Assembly (NCBI RefSeq): GCF_003003095.1
Contig: NZ_PVTT01000001.1
Location: 248,001-312,000, forward strand
Source of the DNA: Hasllibacter halocynthiae
Lineage (GTDB): Bacteria > Pseudomonadota > Alphaproteobacteria > Rhodobacterales > Rhodobacteraceae
Direction of reading: 5' to 3'
Length of the DNA stretch: 64,000 nt
In this document: positions 1 through 7,827 of the stretch, piece after piece
Position numbering within the stretch: the stretch's first letter is position 1
How the letters are laid out: each line of letters begins with the position of its first letter
Made by a program: the position numbers and the translations under genes
The notes under the pieces: generated by a model
The model's database searches: none
Told to the model about the DNA's origin: nothing
Seen by the model: only the letters and a program-made list of their open reading frames with translations

Positions 1-762
1 CTGGGCACCGAGGCGATCCCGGCCGTCGACATGCTGGTCGGTCCGGGCAACGCGTTCGTGGCCGAGGCCAAGCGCCAGCTCTTCGGACGGGTGGGGATCG
101 ACCTCTTCGCCGGCCCGACGGAGACCATGGTGATCGCAGACGACACCGTCGACGCCGAGATGGTCGCGACGGACCTGCTGGGCCAGGCCGAGCACGGCTA
201 TAACTCGCCCGCGGTGCTGCTGACGACGTCGCGCGGGCTGGCCGAGGGGACGCTGCGCGAGATCGATCGCATCCTCGGCATCCTGCCGACCGCCGAGACG
301 GCTCGCGCCTCCTGGGAGGAGTACGGCGAGGTGATCCTCTGCGCCGATCACGACGAGATGCTTCAGGTGGCGAACGACATCGCGTCCGAGCATGTGCAGG
401 TGATGACCGACAGGGACGACTGGTACCTGGAGAACATGCATTCCTACGGCGCCCTGTTCCTGGGTCCCCGCACCAACGTAGCGAACGGCGACAAGGTCAT
501 CGGCACGAACCACACCCTGCCGACGAAGAAGGCGGGGCGCTACACGGGCGGGTTGTGGGTCGGCAAGTTCATCAAGACGCATTCCTATCAGCGCATCACC
601 ACGGACGAGGCGGCGGCGACCATCGGGGAGTATGGCTCGCGACTATGCATCCTGGAGGGCTTCGTCGGCCATGCCGAGCAGTGCAACCTCCGCGTGCGTC
701 GCTATGGCGGGCGGAACGTTCCCTATGGCGAGGGCGCGCCGCATCGCGAGGCGGCGGAGTAG
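1..762 (+). CDS. Histidinol-dehydrogenase-family NAD-dependent alcohol dehydrogenase (HpsN-like), 5' truncated by window
   Basis: The frame is open from base 1, so the start lies upstream; 253 residues are seen of a family of about 430. The family signature [16 protein letters not shown] is present. Predicted zinc ligands are all kept: Q62 and H65 in GQAEHG, D164 in NGDK and H224 in VGHAEQ. The catalytic Glu-His pair is E130-H131 in SEHVQV. Members make four-electron oxidations of an alcohol to an acid through a bound aldehyde. Besides histidinol dehydrogenase, the family includes sulfopropanediol 3-dehydrogenase (HpsN). No histidine-biosynthesis gene is nearby and the neighbours are catabolic, so I infer an HpsN-like oxidation of a small polyol or sulfonate rather than histidine synthesis. 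The substrate cannot be read from the sequence. It probably shares a transcript with the SnoaL-like gene 110 bases downstream. Confidence 0.85.
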   Translation: MGTEAIPAVDMLVGPGNAFVAEAKRQLFGRVGIDLFAGPTETMVIADDTVDAEMVATDLLGQAEHGYNSPAVLLTTSRGLAEGTLREIDRILGILPTAETARASWEEYGEVILCADHDEMLQVANDIASEHVQVMTDRDDWYLENMHSYGALFLGPRTNVANGDKVIGTNHTLPTKKAGRYTGGLWVGKFIKTHSYQRITTDEAAATIGEYGSRLCILEGFVGHAEQCNLRVRRYGGRNVPYGEGAPHREAAE

Positions 763-871
763 CGGCGGCGGACGCTCCCGCCCGCTGGGACTCGCGGCGT
801 CCCGGGGCCGGGGGCCTTGCGCTTCCAGTTCCGCCGCGGGGTTATTTCCACTGGCAGAGAAAGGCCGCGAG

Positions 872-1903
872 ATGGGCTTGGACGGGTTTCGACGGGCGCT
901 CTATGCCGGCGACCACAATGCGGCGCGGGAGGACCTGCTCGCAACCTGCGCGCCGGATGCGCGCATGCATCTCTTCACGCCCGCCGGGGACCGCGAGGGG
1001 CCGAAGGCGGCCTGGGAGGCGATCTGGGCGCCCCTGCTCGCGGCGATGCCGGATCTGGAGCGGCGCGACCACATCTTCGTCCGGGGCGGCGCGCCTTCGG
1101 GCGAGTGGGTCGGCTCGTCGGGTCAGTACTGCGGCACCTTCCGGCACCCGTTCATGGATATCCCGGCGACGGGGCAGGTGGCCCATCTGCGCTTCGCGGA
1201 GTTCTTCCGGATTGATGGCGGACACGTCGTCGAAGCCCACGTCCTCTGGGATTTGCCGGAGCTGATGATGCAGGCGGGGGTCTGGCCGATGGGGCCGTCC
1301 CTGGGCCGTGAGATGAACGTGCCGGGTCCGGTCACGCAGGACGGACTGGGCCCGCACGACGCCGCGCGAACCGCGGCGTCCGAGGCGCTGGTGCTGTCCA
1401 TGCTCGACGGCATCCAGAAGCACGAGGCCGAGGGGCCCGATGCGATGGGCCTGGCGGAGCACTGGCACCCGCACTTCCTGTGGTACGGCCCCTCCGGCAT
1501 CGGCACCGCGCGGGGGGTCGAAGGGTTCCGCCGCTGGCACCAGATCCCCTTCCTCGAGGCCATGCCGGACCGGGTCGGGGGCAACGGGCGCGGCGCGCTC
1601 TTCGCGGAAGGGGACTACGTCGCCTACACGGGCTGGCCGGGTATGGAGATGACCGTGACGGGGGCCGGTTGGCTGGGCATCGCGCCAGCGGGGCAGCGGA
1701 TCACCATGCGGTCCCTCGACTTCTGGCGGTGCGAGGACGGGTCGATCCGCGAGAACTGGGTGCTGATCGACCTCATCCACGTCTGGAACCAACTCGGCGT
1801 GGACGTGCTGGCGCGGATGCGGCAACTGGCATCCGCGCGAGGGATCGTCGTAGGGGGCGAGCCGGTCTTCCCCTACTCCGAGAAGACGCACGTCAGTAGA
1901 TGA
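872..1903 (+). CDS. Two-domain SnoaL/NTF2-like protein
   Basis: This 343-residue protein looks like two tandem SnoaL-type (polyketide cyclase/NTF2-like) cone domains. The first spans roughly residues 1-145 and the second about 170-320, each ending in a Trp-rich strand (ENWVLIDLIHVWNQ in the second). I chose ATG 872 because GAGAAAGG lies just before it; the frame stays open upstream, but only inside the 3' end of the dehydrogenase gene. SnoaL folds host ring closures, aldol reactions, hydrolysis and isomerisation, or simply bind small molecules, so the fold does not give the reaction. A second protein of the same layout is encoded at 3790-4767, and the pair is a hallmark of this cluster. Family assignment is by motif recall only; no catalytic residue is claimed. 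Confidence 0.8.
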   Translation: MGLDGFRRALYAGDHNAAREDLLATCAPDARMHLFTPAGDREGPKAAWEAIWAPLLAAMPDLERRDHIFVRGGAPSGEWVGSSGQYCGTFRHPFMDIPATGQVAHLRFAEFFRIDGGHVVEAHVLWDLPELMMQAGVWPMGPSLGREMNVPGPVTQDGLGPHDAARTAASEALVLSMLDGIQKHEAEGPDAMGLAEHWHPHFLWYGPSGIGTARGVEGFRRWHQIPFLEAMPDRVGGNGRGALFAEGDYVAYTGWPGMEMTVTGAGWLGIAPAGQRITMRSLDFWRCEDGSIRENWVLIDLIHVWNQLGVDVLARMRQLASARGIVVGGEPVFPYSEKTHVSR

Positions 1904-1987
1904 TGCCGGCTTGGCGGCCGGACGGGCGCGGACACTGCGTGGCGGGGCCGGGCCGCCCCCGCTCCGGCAGCGGGGCCCTCGGGCCGC

Positions 1988-2016
1988 TTGCGGCAGCCGG
2001 TCGCAGGGCGTAGTCT
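1988..2016 (+). promoter_or_regulatory. Candidate promoter of the SDR-lacI unit
   Basis: TTGCGG at 1988-1993 and TAGTCT at 2011-2016 are separated by exactly 17 bases and are followed at once by the LacI-type operator. Each hexamer matches only three of six consensus positions. The call rests mainly on spacing and on the operator's place where transcription would start. Confidence 0.35.
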
Positions 2017-2032
2017 TTGCACACGTTTGCAA
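2017..2032 (+). promoter_or_regulatory. LacI-family operator before the SDR gene
   Basis: The 16-base site TTGCACACGTTTGCAA is an inverted repeat with seven of eight symmetric pairs matching and a central CG. That is the usual form of LacI/GalR-family operators (compare PurR and CcpA sites). It sits directly before the ribosome-binding AGAAAGG of the SDR gene and 14 bases from its GTG start, so a bound repressor would block initiation. The LacI-type regulator is the second gene of the same unit, which suggests autoregulation with release by a pathway intermediate. Confidence 0.65.
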
Positions 2033-2045
2033 GAAAGGTCCGCTC

Positions 2046-2804
2046 GTGATCCTTCCCCGCACCCCATCCTTTCGCCTCGACGGCCGGCGGGCTTTCGTGG
2101 CGGGCGGATCTCGCGGGATCGGCCTCGGCTGCGCGGCGGCCCTTGCCGAGGCCGGGGCCGCCGTGACCATCGGGGCGCGCGGCATCGGCGAGGCGCAGCG
2201 TGCCGCTGCAGCGATCCGCGATGCAGGGGGCGAGGCGCATGCCGTTCCTCTGGATGTGACCGAAGTGGCCGCCGTGCGGGACGCGCTGGCCGAGCATGCG
2301 CCCGACGTTCTCGTCAACTCGGCGGGGCTCGCCCGCCATGCCCCGGCCCTGGAGACGACGGAGGCCGATTTCGACGCCGTCGAGGCGGTGAACGTGAAGG
2401 CCGCGTTCTTCCTCGCGACAGAGGCCGCGCGCGGGATGAAGGCCCGCGGCGGTGGCAGCATCGTCCAGATTGGCTCGCAAATGGGGCATGTCGGCGGGGT
2501 CGATCGCGCGATCTACTGCGCCACCAAGCACGCGGTGGAGGGCATGACCAAGGCCATGGCCATCGAATGGGGGAAGGCCCGCGTGCGGGTGAACACCGTC
2601 TGCCCCACCTTCGTGCGGACCGACCTGACGGCCGCGACGTTCGCCGATCCCGAGAAGCGCGCCTGGATAGAAGGCAAGGTCAAGCTGCCCCGCGTCGCCG
2701 AGGTCGAGGACGTTATGGGCGCGGTCCTGTTCCTTGCCTCCGACGCGGCGGCGATGGTGACGGGCACCCATCTGCTGATCGACGGCGGCTGGACGGCGGG
2801 ATGA
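2046..2804 (+). CDS. SDR-family NAD(P)-dependent oxidoreductase
   Basis: A 252-residue classical short-chain dehydrogenase/reductase. Visible are the glycine-rich nucleotide site GSRGIG (residues 21-26), the NSAG strand, catalytic S144, and the Y157-x3-K161 pair in YCATK. A C-terminal segment reading TGTHLLIDGGW is typical of the family. The start is GTG 2046, with AGAAAGG upstream; an open stretch further 5' runs across the operator and lacks a start signal. Its stop overlaps the ATG of the LacI gene as ATGA, so the two are translationally coupled. It presumably oxidises or reduces a secondary alcohol or ketone intermediate of the cluster's substrate. Family certain, substrate unknown. Confidence 0.9.
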   Translation: MILPRTPSFRLDGRRAFVAGGSRGIGLGCAAALAEAGAAVTIGARGIGEAQRAAAAIRDAGGEAHAVPLDVTEVAAVRDALAEHAPDVLVNSAGLARHAPALETTEADFDAVEAVNVKAAFFLATEAARGMKARGGGSIVQIGSQMGHVGGVDRAIYCATKHAVEGMTKAMAIEWGKARVRVNTVCPTFVRTDLTAATFADPEKRAWIEGKVKLPRVAEVEDVMGAVLFLASDAAAMVTGTHLLIDGGWTAG

Positions 2805-3793
2805 GCGGCAGGGTCACCTCCGCCGAGGTTGCCGCCCGCGCCGGCGTATCGCGCAGCGCGGTCTCGCGCGTGTTCTCCGGCGCGTCCGCCTCCAAGGCGA
2901 CGGAGCGGAAGGTCAGGAAGGCGGCCGCCGATCTGGGCTACCGGCCGAACGTCCTGGCGCGATCGCTCATCACCGGGCGCAGCAGGATCATCGGGCTCGT
3001 CGTGTCCTATCTCGACAACCAGTTCTATCCCGACGCGCTGGAACGCCTGTCCGAGGCATTGCAGGCCGAGGGCTACCACATCCTCGTCTTCACCGCCCCG
3101 GAGGCCGAGGAGCCCGACGCCCTCGTCGAGCAGATGCTCGACTATCAGGTGGACGGGATCATCGCCGCCTCCGTGACCATCGGGGGCGACCTCGCGGCCC
3201 GCTGCCAGGCGGCGGGCATCCCCGTGGTCCTCTTCAACCGAGGCCAGGATGCCAGCGGCCTCTCCCAGGTGACGTCCGCCAACCGCACGGGCGGGGCCGA
3301 GGTGGCGCGCTTCCTCCGCGCGGGAGGGCACGGGAGGATCGCGCAGATCACCGGCTGGCTCGGCGCCTCGACGGGCCGCGACCGGGCCGAGGGGTTCCGC
3401 GCCGCCGCGGGGCCGCTCGTCGCCGAGGCCGACGGCATGTTCGACCGCGACCGCGCGGCGGAGCTGGCCGCCGCTATGTGGCGCGACGCACGGCCCGACG
3501 CGATCTTCGTGGGCAACGATCATATGGCCTTCGGGGCGATCGACGCGCTGCGGTCAGAAGGCGCCGCGGTCGGGCGCGAGGTCTCCGTGGTGGGCTACGA
3601 CGACGTCGCGGCCGCCGCCTGGGGGGCCTATGACCTGACCACGTTGCGCCAGCCCGCGCGGCGCATGGCCGAAGCGACGGTGGAGACGCTGCTGGCCCTC
3701 GTGGAGGATCCCGACCGGGGCGCCGCGCGGATCGAGATAGAGGGGCCGCTCGTCGTGCGTGGATCGGCCCGGGTGCCGGAGGGATGGGCATGA
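2801..3793 (+). CDS. LacI-family transcriptional regulator
   Basis: This 330-residue protein has the LacI N-terminal helix-turn-helix (VTSAEVAARAGVSRSAVSRV, residues 5-24) and the hinge region with LGYRPN and LARSL. A periplasmic-binding-protein-like sensor domain follows to the C terminus; GNDHMAFGAIDAL and SVVGYDD are typical of it. The ATG overlaps the SDR stop by four bases. It most likely binds the inverted repeat at 2017-2032 and controls the surrounding genes, responding to the substrate or an intermediate. The ligand pocket cannot be assigned by eye. It is the only regulator in the cluster portion seen here. Confidence 0.92.
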   Translation: MSGRVTSAEVAARAGVSRSAVSRVFSGASASKATERKVRKAAADLGYRPNVLARSLITGRSRIIGLVVSYLDNQFYPDALERLSEALQAEGYHILVFTAPEAEEPDALVEQMLDYQVDGIIAASVTIGGDLAARCQAAGIPVVLFNRGQDASGLSQVTSANRTGGAEVARFLRAGGHGRIAQITGWLGASTGRDRAEGFRAAAGPLVAEADGMFDRDRAAELAAAMWRDARPDAIFVGNDHMAFGAIDALRSEGAAVGREVSVVGYDDVAAAAWGAYDLTTLRQPARRMAEATVETLLALVEDPDRGAARIEIEGPLVVRGSARVPEGWA

Positions 3794-4767
3794 AGGACCT
3801 GAGCAACGAGACTTTCCCCGACTGGATCCTCCGCATCACGGAGGAGATCTGGGAGGGACGCGGCCTCGCGCCCCGGATGAAGGACTACTACGGCGCGGAC
3901 TGCATCGTGCGGACCCCCATGGGCTTCTCGCGCGGCGAGCGGGCGATGACGGCCGCCACCTTCGCCACTCTGAACGAGATGCCGGACCGAGAGCTGCTCG
4001 GCGAGGACGTGATCTGGTGCGAGGAGGAGGGGGGCCGCCTCTCATCGCACCGCAACTGCTCGGTCGGCACGCACAGGGGCGGGGGCCTCTTCGCCGATGC
4101 GGGGACGGGGCGGCGGGTCGTGTTCCGCGCCATCGCCGACTGCTGGGAGGAGAACGGCCAGATCACCGACGAGTGGCTCGTGCGCGACAACGGCGCGGTG
4201 CTTCGGCAGATCGGGGTCGATCCGGCCGAATGGGCCGCCCGCGCCGTCGCGGCGGGTCGCCGCGCCTTCAACCCCGCCATGGATGAGGTAGGCCCCTATG
4301 GCGGCCGGGGCAACGAGAGCGAGTGGGGCGCACGCTACGCCGACTGCCTTTCGCGTCTCATGGGCGGCGAGCTGTCGGTTATCCCGGCGCTCTGGGACCG
4401 GGCCTGCCATTGCGAGTATCCCGGTGGGGTCGCCGCGCACGGCTGGGCCGAGGCGGACCGCTTCTGGCTGCCCCTCCGGGCGTCCTTCCCCGACGCGGAG
4501 TTCCGGGTCCACCACGTCATCGGCATGGAGGAGGCCATGATGCCCCCCCGCGCCGCGGTGCGCTGGTCGTTGACGGGCCACCATTCGGGCTGGGGCGCCT
4601 TCGGCGTGCCCACGGGCGCGCCCGTGCACGTCATGGGCATCTCCCACGCGGAGTTCGGCCCCTTCCGCGGCGGGCGGCACCGGCCGGGCGATTGGTCCGT
4701 GCGCCGCGAATGGGTGCTGATCGACGAGGCCGCGATCTGGATGCAGATCCGCGAGGCGACGGGGTGA
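3790..4767 (+). CDS. Second two-domain SnoaL/NTF2-like protein
   Basis: This 325-residue protein consists of two SnoaL-like halves (about residues 5-150 and 175-322) and ends with REWVLIDEAAIWMQI, which mirrors the end of the protein at 872-1903. An in-frame ATG lies six bases earlier at 3784, but GGAGGG at 3778-3783 would touch it. From ATG 3790 the same Shine-Dalgarno is six bases away and the start overlaps the lacI stop as ATGA, so 3790 is preferred. The two paralogues may form a hetero-oligomer or act on successive intermediates. No catalytic residues can be named with confidence. Confidence 0.8.
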   Translation: MKDLSNETFPDWILRITEEIWEGRGLAPRMKDYYGADCIVRTPMGFSRGERAMTAATFATLNEMPDRELLGEDVIWCEEEGGRLSSHRNCSVGTHRGGGLFADAGTGRRVVFRAIADCWEENGQITDEWLVRDNGAVLRQIGVDPAEWAARAVAAGRRAFNPAMDEVGPYGGRGNESEWGARYADCLSRLMGGELSVIPALWDRACHCEYPGGVAAHGWAEADRFWLPLRASFPDAEFRVHHVIGMEEAMMPPRAAVRWSLTGHHSGWGAFGVPTGAPVHVMGISHAEFGPFRGGRHRPGDWSVRREWVLIDEAAIWMQIREATG

Positions 4768-4879
4768 GGGGGGCCTGCGAAGCGCGGGTTGGGCCCCCTC
4801 GCGCGCCGTCGCCGCCACCCCCGATGAGGTCCGCGTCATCCTCCAGCGCGGCCTCGATGCGCTGGCGCCTCAAATCGTC

Positions 4880-4903
4880 GCCCCCTGACACGCCCCCTGA
4901 CAC
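4880..4903 (+). repeat. Perfect tandem 12-bp duplication before the cupin gene
   Basis: GCCCCCTGACAC occurs twice back to back (4880-4891 and 4892-4903), ending one base before the cupin gene's GGAGA. The 147-base gap between 4768 and 4914 holds nothing else I recognise. It could be a regulator site or a slippage duplication. Confidence 0.6.
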
Positions 4904-4914
4904 GGAGACCCCCC

Positions 4915-5889
4915 ATGCCCCTCGAAGCTCCACGCACCGCCGAGGTCCAGGTCGTTCGATACGGCGAGCTGCAGCCCTGCAAGACGGCCTTCATCGACGC
5001 CCACACCCCGGGCTCGGACCGGAAGGAGAACTTCACCATCATCGGGGGCGGGGTTTCCGAATCGCCCGATCAGCACGTCCACATCACCACGCCGCACGGG
5101 TTCAACATCGGCGCGGCGGGCCAGCCGCCGCGGTGCCGCAACTCGCTCCACTCCCATCGCACGGCGGAGGTGTTCTTCGTCCTCTCGGGTCGCTGGCGCT
5201 TCTTCTGGGGGCGTTGGGGCGACGCCGGCGAGGTCGTGCTGGAGGAGGGCGACATCATCAACATCCCCACGGGCATCTTCCGCGGCTTCGAGAACGTCGG
5301 CACCGACTACGGGATGATCATGGCCATCCTCGGGGGCGACGACGCGGGCGGCGGGGTGATCTGGGCGCCTCAGGTGATCGAGGACGCGAAGGATCACGGC
5401 CTCGTCCTGGGCGAGAACGGTAAGCTCTACGACACGAAGGAGGGGCAGGCGTTGCCAGAGGGCGTGGCACCGATGAGGGTGCTGACGGAGGAGGAGCTGG
5501 CTGACTACCCCGAGCCCTCGACGCGCGACGTGCTGCCCCGGCACGTGGCGCGCTATCTCGACCTCGTCGCGCTGGCGGACCGCGCACCCGTGACGGTGAT
5601 CGGCGAGCGGGGCGTGCTGCCCGACCGCCCGGGCTTCGAGGTGGCGCTGGTCACCCGCGGGTCGGCGACCCGGGAGAGGCACGACCACGACAGGCCCTCG
5701 GTGCTGATGCCGGTGGCGGGGCATTGGCGCGTCGAGTGGGACGGCGGGTCCGACATCCTCGCGCCCGGCGACACGATGTCGGTACCGGCGGGTCTGTCGC
5801 ACGCCGCGTGGCCGTCGATGGAGGGGGACGCCGCGCTCTACCACGTGGTCGGCACGGGGGACCTGGCGGGGGCGACGTGGAAAGGGTGA
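4915..5889 (+). CDS. Two-domain cupin protein (bicupin)
   Basis: A 324-residue bicupin. The N-terminal cupin has motif 1 as H79-x-H81-x3-E85 (LHSHRTAEVFF). In its motif 2, IPTGIFRGFEN, the usual metal-binding His is replaced by Phe. The C-terminal cupin has HDHDRPSVLM, with Ser where Glu is expected, and VPAGLSHAAW, which keeps the final His. Each metal site therefore departs from consensus at one position. Bicupins of this kind include ring-cleaving dioxygenases, oxalate enzymes and isomerases. Start ATG 4915 has GGAGA six bases upstream. The stop lies four bases before the proposed start of the methyltransferase. I infer metal-dependent chemistry on a pathway intermediate; the reaction is unknown. 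Confidence 0.82.
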   Translation: MPLEAPRTAEVQVVRYGELQPCKTAFIDAHTPGSDRKENFTIIGGGVSESPDQHVHITTPHGFNIGAAGQPPRCRNSLHSHRTAEVFFVLSGRWRFFWGRWGDAGEVVLEEGDIINIPTGIFRGFENVGTDYGMIMAILGGDDAGGGVIWAPQVIEDAKDHGLVLGENGKLYDTKEGQALPEGVAPMRVLTEEELADYPEPSTRDVLPRHVARYLDLVALADRAPVTVIGERGVLPDRPGFEVALVTRGSATRERHDHDRPSVLMPVAGHWRVEWDGGSDILAPGDTMSVPAGLSHAAWPSMEGDAALYHVVGTGDLAGATWKG

Positions 5890-5893
5890 GCCG

Positions 5894-6499
5894 CTGAGCC
5901 GCTCGGACCCCAACGCCGCCGTCTACGAGGCCGAGGCGGCGGCATGGGACCGCGACCGGCGGCGTGGCCTGGAGATCGAGGGCGCTTGGCTGCGCCGCTT
6001 CGTCGATGTCCTGCCTCCGAATGCGGCAGTGCTGGACCTCGGCTGCGGGGGCGGCGAACCGATCGCCGCGTGGCTGCGCGTTCGGGGCCTCGCGGTCACG
6101 GGGCTGGACCTGTCGGAGACGATGCTGGCCCTCGCCCGCGCCCGCCATCCGGAGGGCGACTGGCGACGGGGCGACATGCGGACTCTCGACCTGCCGGAAC
6201 GGTTCGACGGCATCGTCGCGTGGGACAGCTTCTTCCACCTGACCCCGGCCGAGCAGCCCCCGGCGCTGGCCCAGATGGCGACGCATCTGCGGCGGGGCGG
6301 AACGCTGTTGACTACGGTCGGGCCGCGGGCGGGCGAGGCGACGGGCACCGTGGGCGGCGCTTCGATCTACCACGCCTCGCTCTCGCCCGCCGGATACGCA
6401 GCGGCTTTGGAGGCGGCGGGGCTGCGGATGACTCGCTTCGTGGCCGAGGACCCGGAGGCGGATCGACACAGCGTGCTGATGGCGGTCCGCGAGGGTTGA
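5894..6499 (+). CDS. Class I SAM-dependent methyltransferase, probable CTG start
   Basis: A Rossmann-fold methyltransferase with motif I LDLGCGGGEP and the later strand FDGIVAWDSFFHL. The frame contains no ATG. The first GTG (6029) falls inside motif I and would remove about 45 residues (SRSDPNAAVYEAEAAAWDRD and onward) that look like a genuine N terminus. The only plausible full-length start is CTG 5894, four bases past the cupin stop, with AGGGTGAG just upstream. That gives 201 residues. Coupling to the cupin stop could support this rare start. The alternatives are the shorter GTG form or a sequence error. It could methylate a pathway intermediate, or act as the partner of the MetE-like protein encoded next. 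Confidence 0.75.
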   Translation: MSRSDPNAAVYEAEAAAWDRDRRRGLEIEGAWLRRFVDVLPPNAAVLDLGCGGGEPIAAWLRVRGLAVTGLDLSETMLALARARHPEGDWRRGDMRTLDLPERFDGIVAWDSFFHLTPAEQPPALAQMATHLRRGGTLLTTVGPRAGEATGTVGGASIYHASLSPAGYAAALEAAGLRMTRFVAEDPEADRHSVLMAVREG

Positions 6500-6559
6500 A
6501 GCCCGGCCCGCCCCCGTGCCACCCCCTCACAACCCTGCGACCGCAGACCGGAGACCACG

Positions 6560-7681
6560 ATGACCATCCGCACCACGCACACCGGCTCGCTCCCTCGCAC
6601 GCAGGAGGTCGTGGACATGATCTTCGCCCGGGAGAACGGCGAGGACTACGACCCGGGCGCCTTCGCCCGCACCATGCGCGAAGCGTGCTCTGAGACGGTG
6701 AGGAAGCAGGTGGAGGCCGGGATCGACGTCGTGTCGGACGGCGAGACGTCGAAGATCTCCTACGCGACTTACGTCAAGGACCGCTACACGGGGTTCGGCG
6801 GGGACAGCCCCCGCAACACGCCGGCCGACCTCAAGCTGTTCCCGTCCTTCTCGAAGCGGCTCAGCCAGGACAAGGGCGCGCCGACCTATGCCCGCCCGAT
6901 GTGCGTGGGCGAGGTGCGGTCCAAGGGGCAAGGCGAGCTTCGGCAGGACATCGACAATCTCCTGGCCGCGATGGCCGAGCACGGGGCCTCGGAGGGCTTC
7001 ATGAACGCGGCCTCGCCCGGCGTCATCTCGCTCTTCCTGCAGAACGACTTCTACCCCACCCGCGACGCGTACCTCTCGGCCCTCGCCGACGCGATGGCCG
7101 GGGAGTACCGGACCATCGTCGACGCCGGCCTGATGCTGCAGCTCGACTGCCCCGACCTCGCGCTCTCGCGGCACATGCTCTTCACCGACCTTTCGGACGA
7201 GGAGTTCCTGCGCATCGCCGCCACCCATGTCGAGGCGCTGAACGGCGCCCTGTCGGGCATCGACCCGTCCCGCGTGCGGGTCCACATCTGCTGGGGCAAC
7301 TACGAGGGGCCGCATGTCTGCGACATCGGCATGGACAAGGTGCTGGACACGTTCCTTTCGGTGAACGCCTCGCACCTCCTCTTCGAGACGTCGAACCCGC
7401 GCCACGCCCACGAATGGGCTGTCTGGCGCGACCGGGCGGCGGACGTGCCGGAGGACAAGGTCCTCGTGCCCGGCGTCGTCGACACCACCACCAACTTCGT
7501 CGAGCACCCCGACCTCGTGTCCGAACGCCTGAGACGTTTCGTCGACATCTTCGGGGCCGAGCGGGTGATGGGGGGCAGCGATTGCGGCTTCGGCACCTTC
7601 GCCGGCTTCGGCGCCGTCGACCCCGAGATCGCGTATGCCAAGCTGGCCGCCCTGGTCGAAGGGGCGAAGAAGGTGGGTTGA
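6560..7681 (+). CDS. MetE-like zinc protein (cobalamin-independent methionine synthase II family)
   Basis: This 373-residue protein corresponds to the catalytic C-terminal barrel of MetE without its N-terminal half. The four zinc ligands are all visible: H242 and C244 in VHICWG, E276 in LFETSNP and C342 in GSDCGFG. Near the N terminus HTGSLPR is the family's opening motif. Members bind a thiol at zinc and move an alkyl group to or from it. Relatives include core-MetE methionine synthases and epoxyalkane:coenzyme M transferase. The neighbours (dehydrogenases, SnoaL-like proteins, methyltransferase) argue for a catabolic alkyl transfer or C-S step rather than methionine synthesis. GGAGA seven bases before ATG 6560 fixes the start. 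Confidence 0.88.
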   Translation: MTIRTTHTGSLPRTQEVVDMIFARENGEDYDPGAFARTMREACSETVRKQVEAGIDVVSDGETSKISYATYVKDRYTGFGGDSPRNTPADLKLFPSFSKRLSQDKGAPTYARPMCVGEVRSKGQGELRQDIDNLLAAMAEHGASEGFMNAASPGVISLFLQNDFYPTRDAYLSALADAMAGEYRTIVDAGLMLQLDCPDLALSRHMLFTDLSDEEFLRIAATHVEALNGALSGIDPSRVRVHICWGNYEGPHVCDIGMDKVLDTFLSVNASHLLFETSNPRHAHEWAVWRDRAADVPEDKVLVPGVVDTTTNFVEHPDLVSERLRRFVDIFGAERVMGGSDCGFGTFAGFGAVDPEIAYAKLAALVEGAKKVG

Positions 7682-7827
7682 ATGCTGGGAACGATCACGC
7701 GCTGGCCGGGGGCGCGCGTCGCATGACCCCGGGCCCCGCTCTCGCCAAGGGCGGCGCAGAAGGTGCTGCACGCCATGCGGCTCCGCCGAAGCCCGGCCGC
7801 TCAAGCATGCACCTTCTCTGACGCGTT

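Noticed and set aside
1-762. Dehydrogenase fragment considered as biosynthetic hisD
   Set aside because: No other his gene is adjacent and the following genes are catabolic. HpsN-like assignment is more likely, though not proven.
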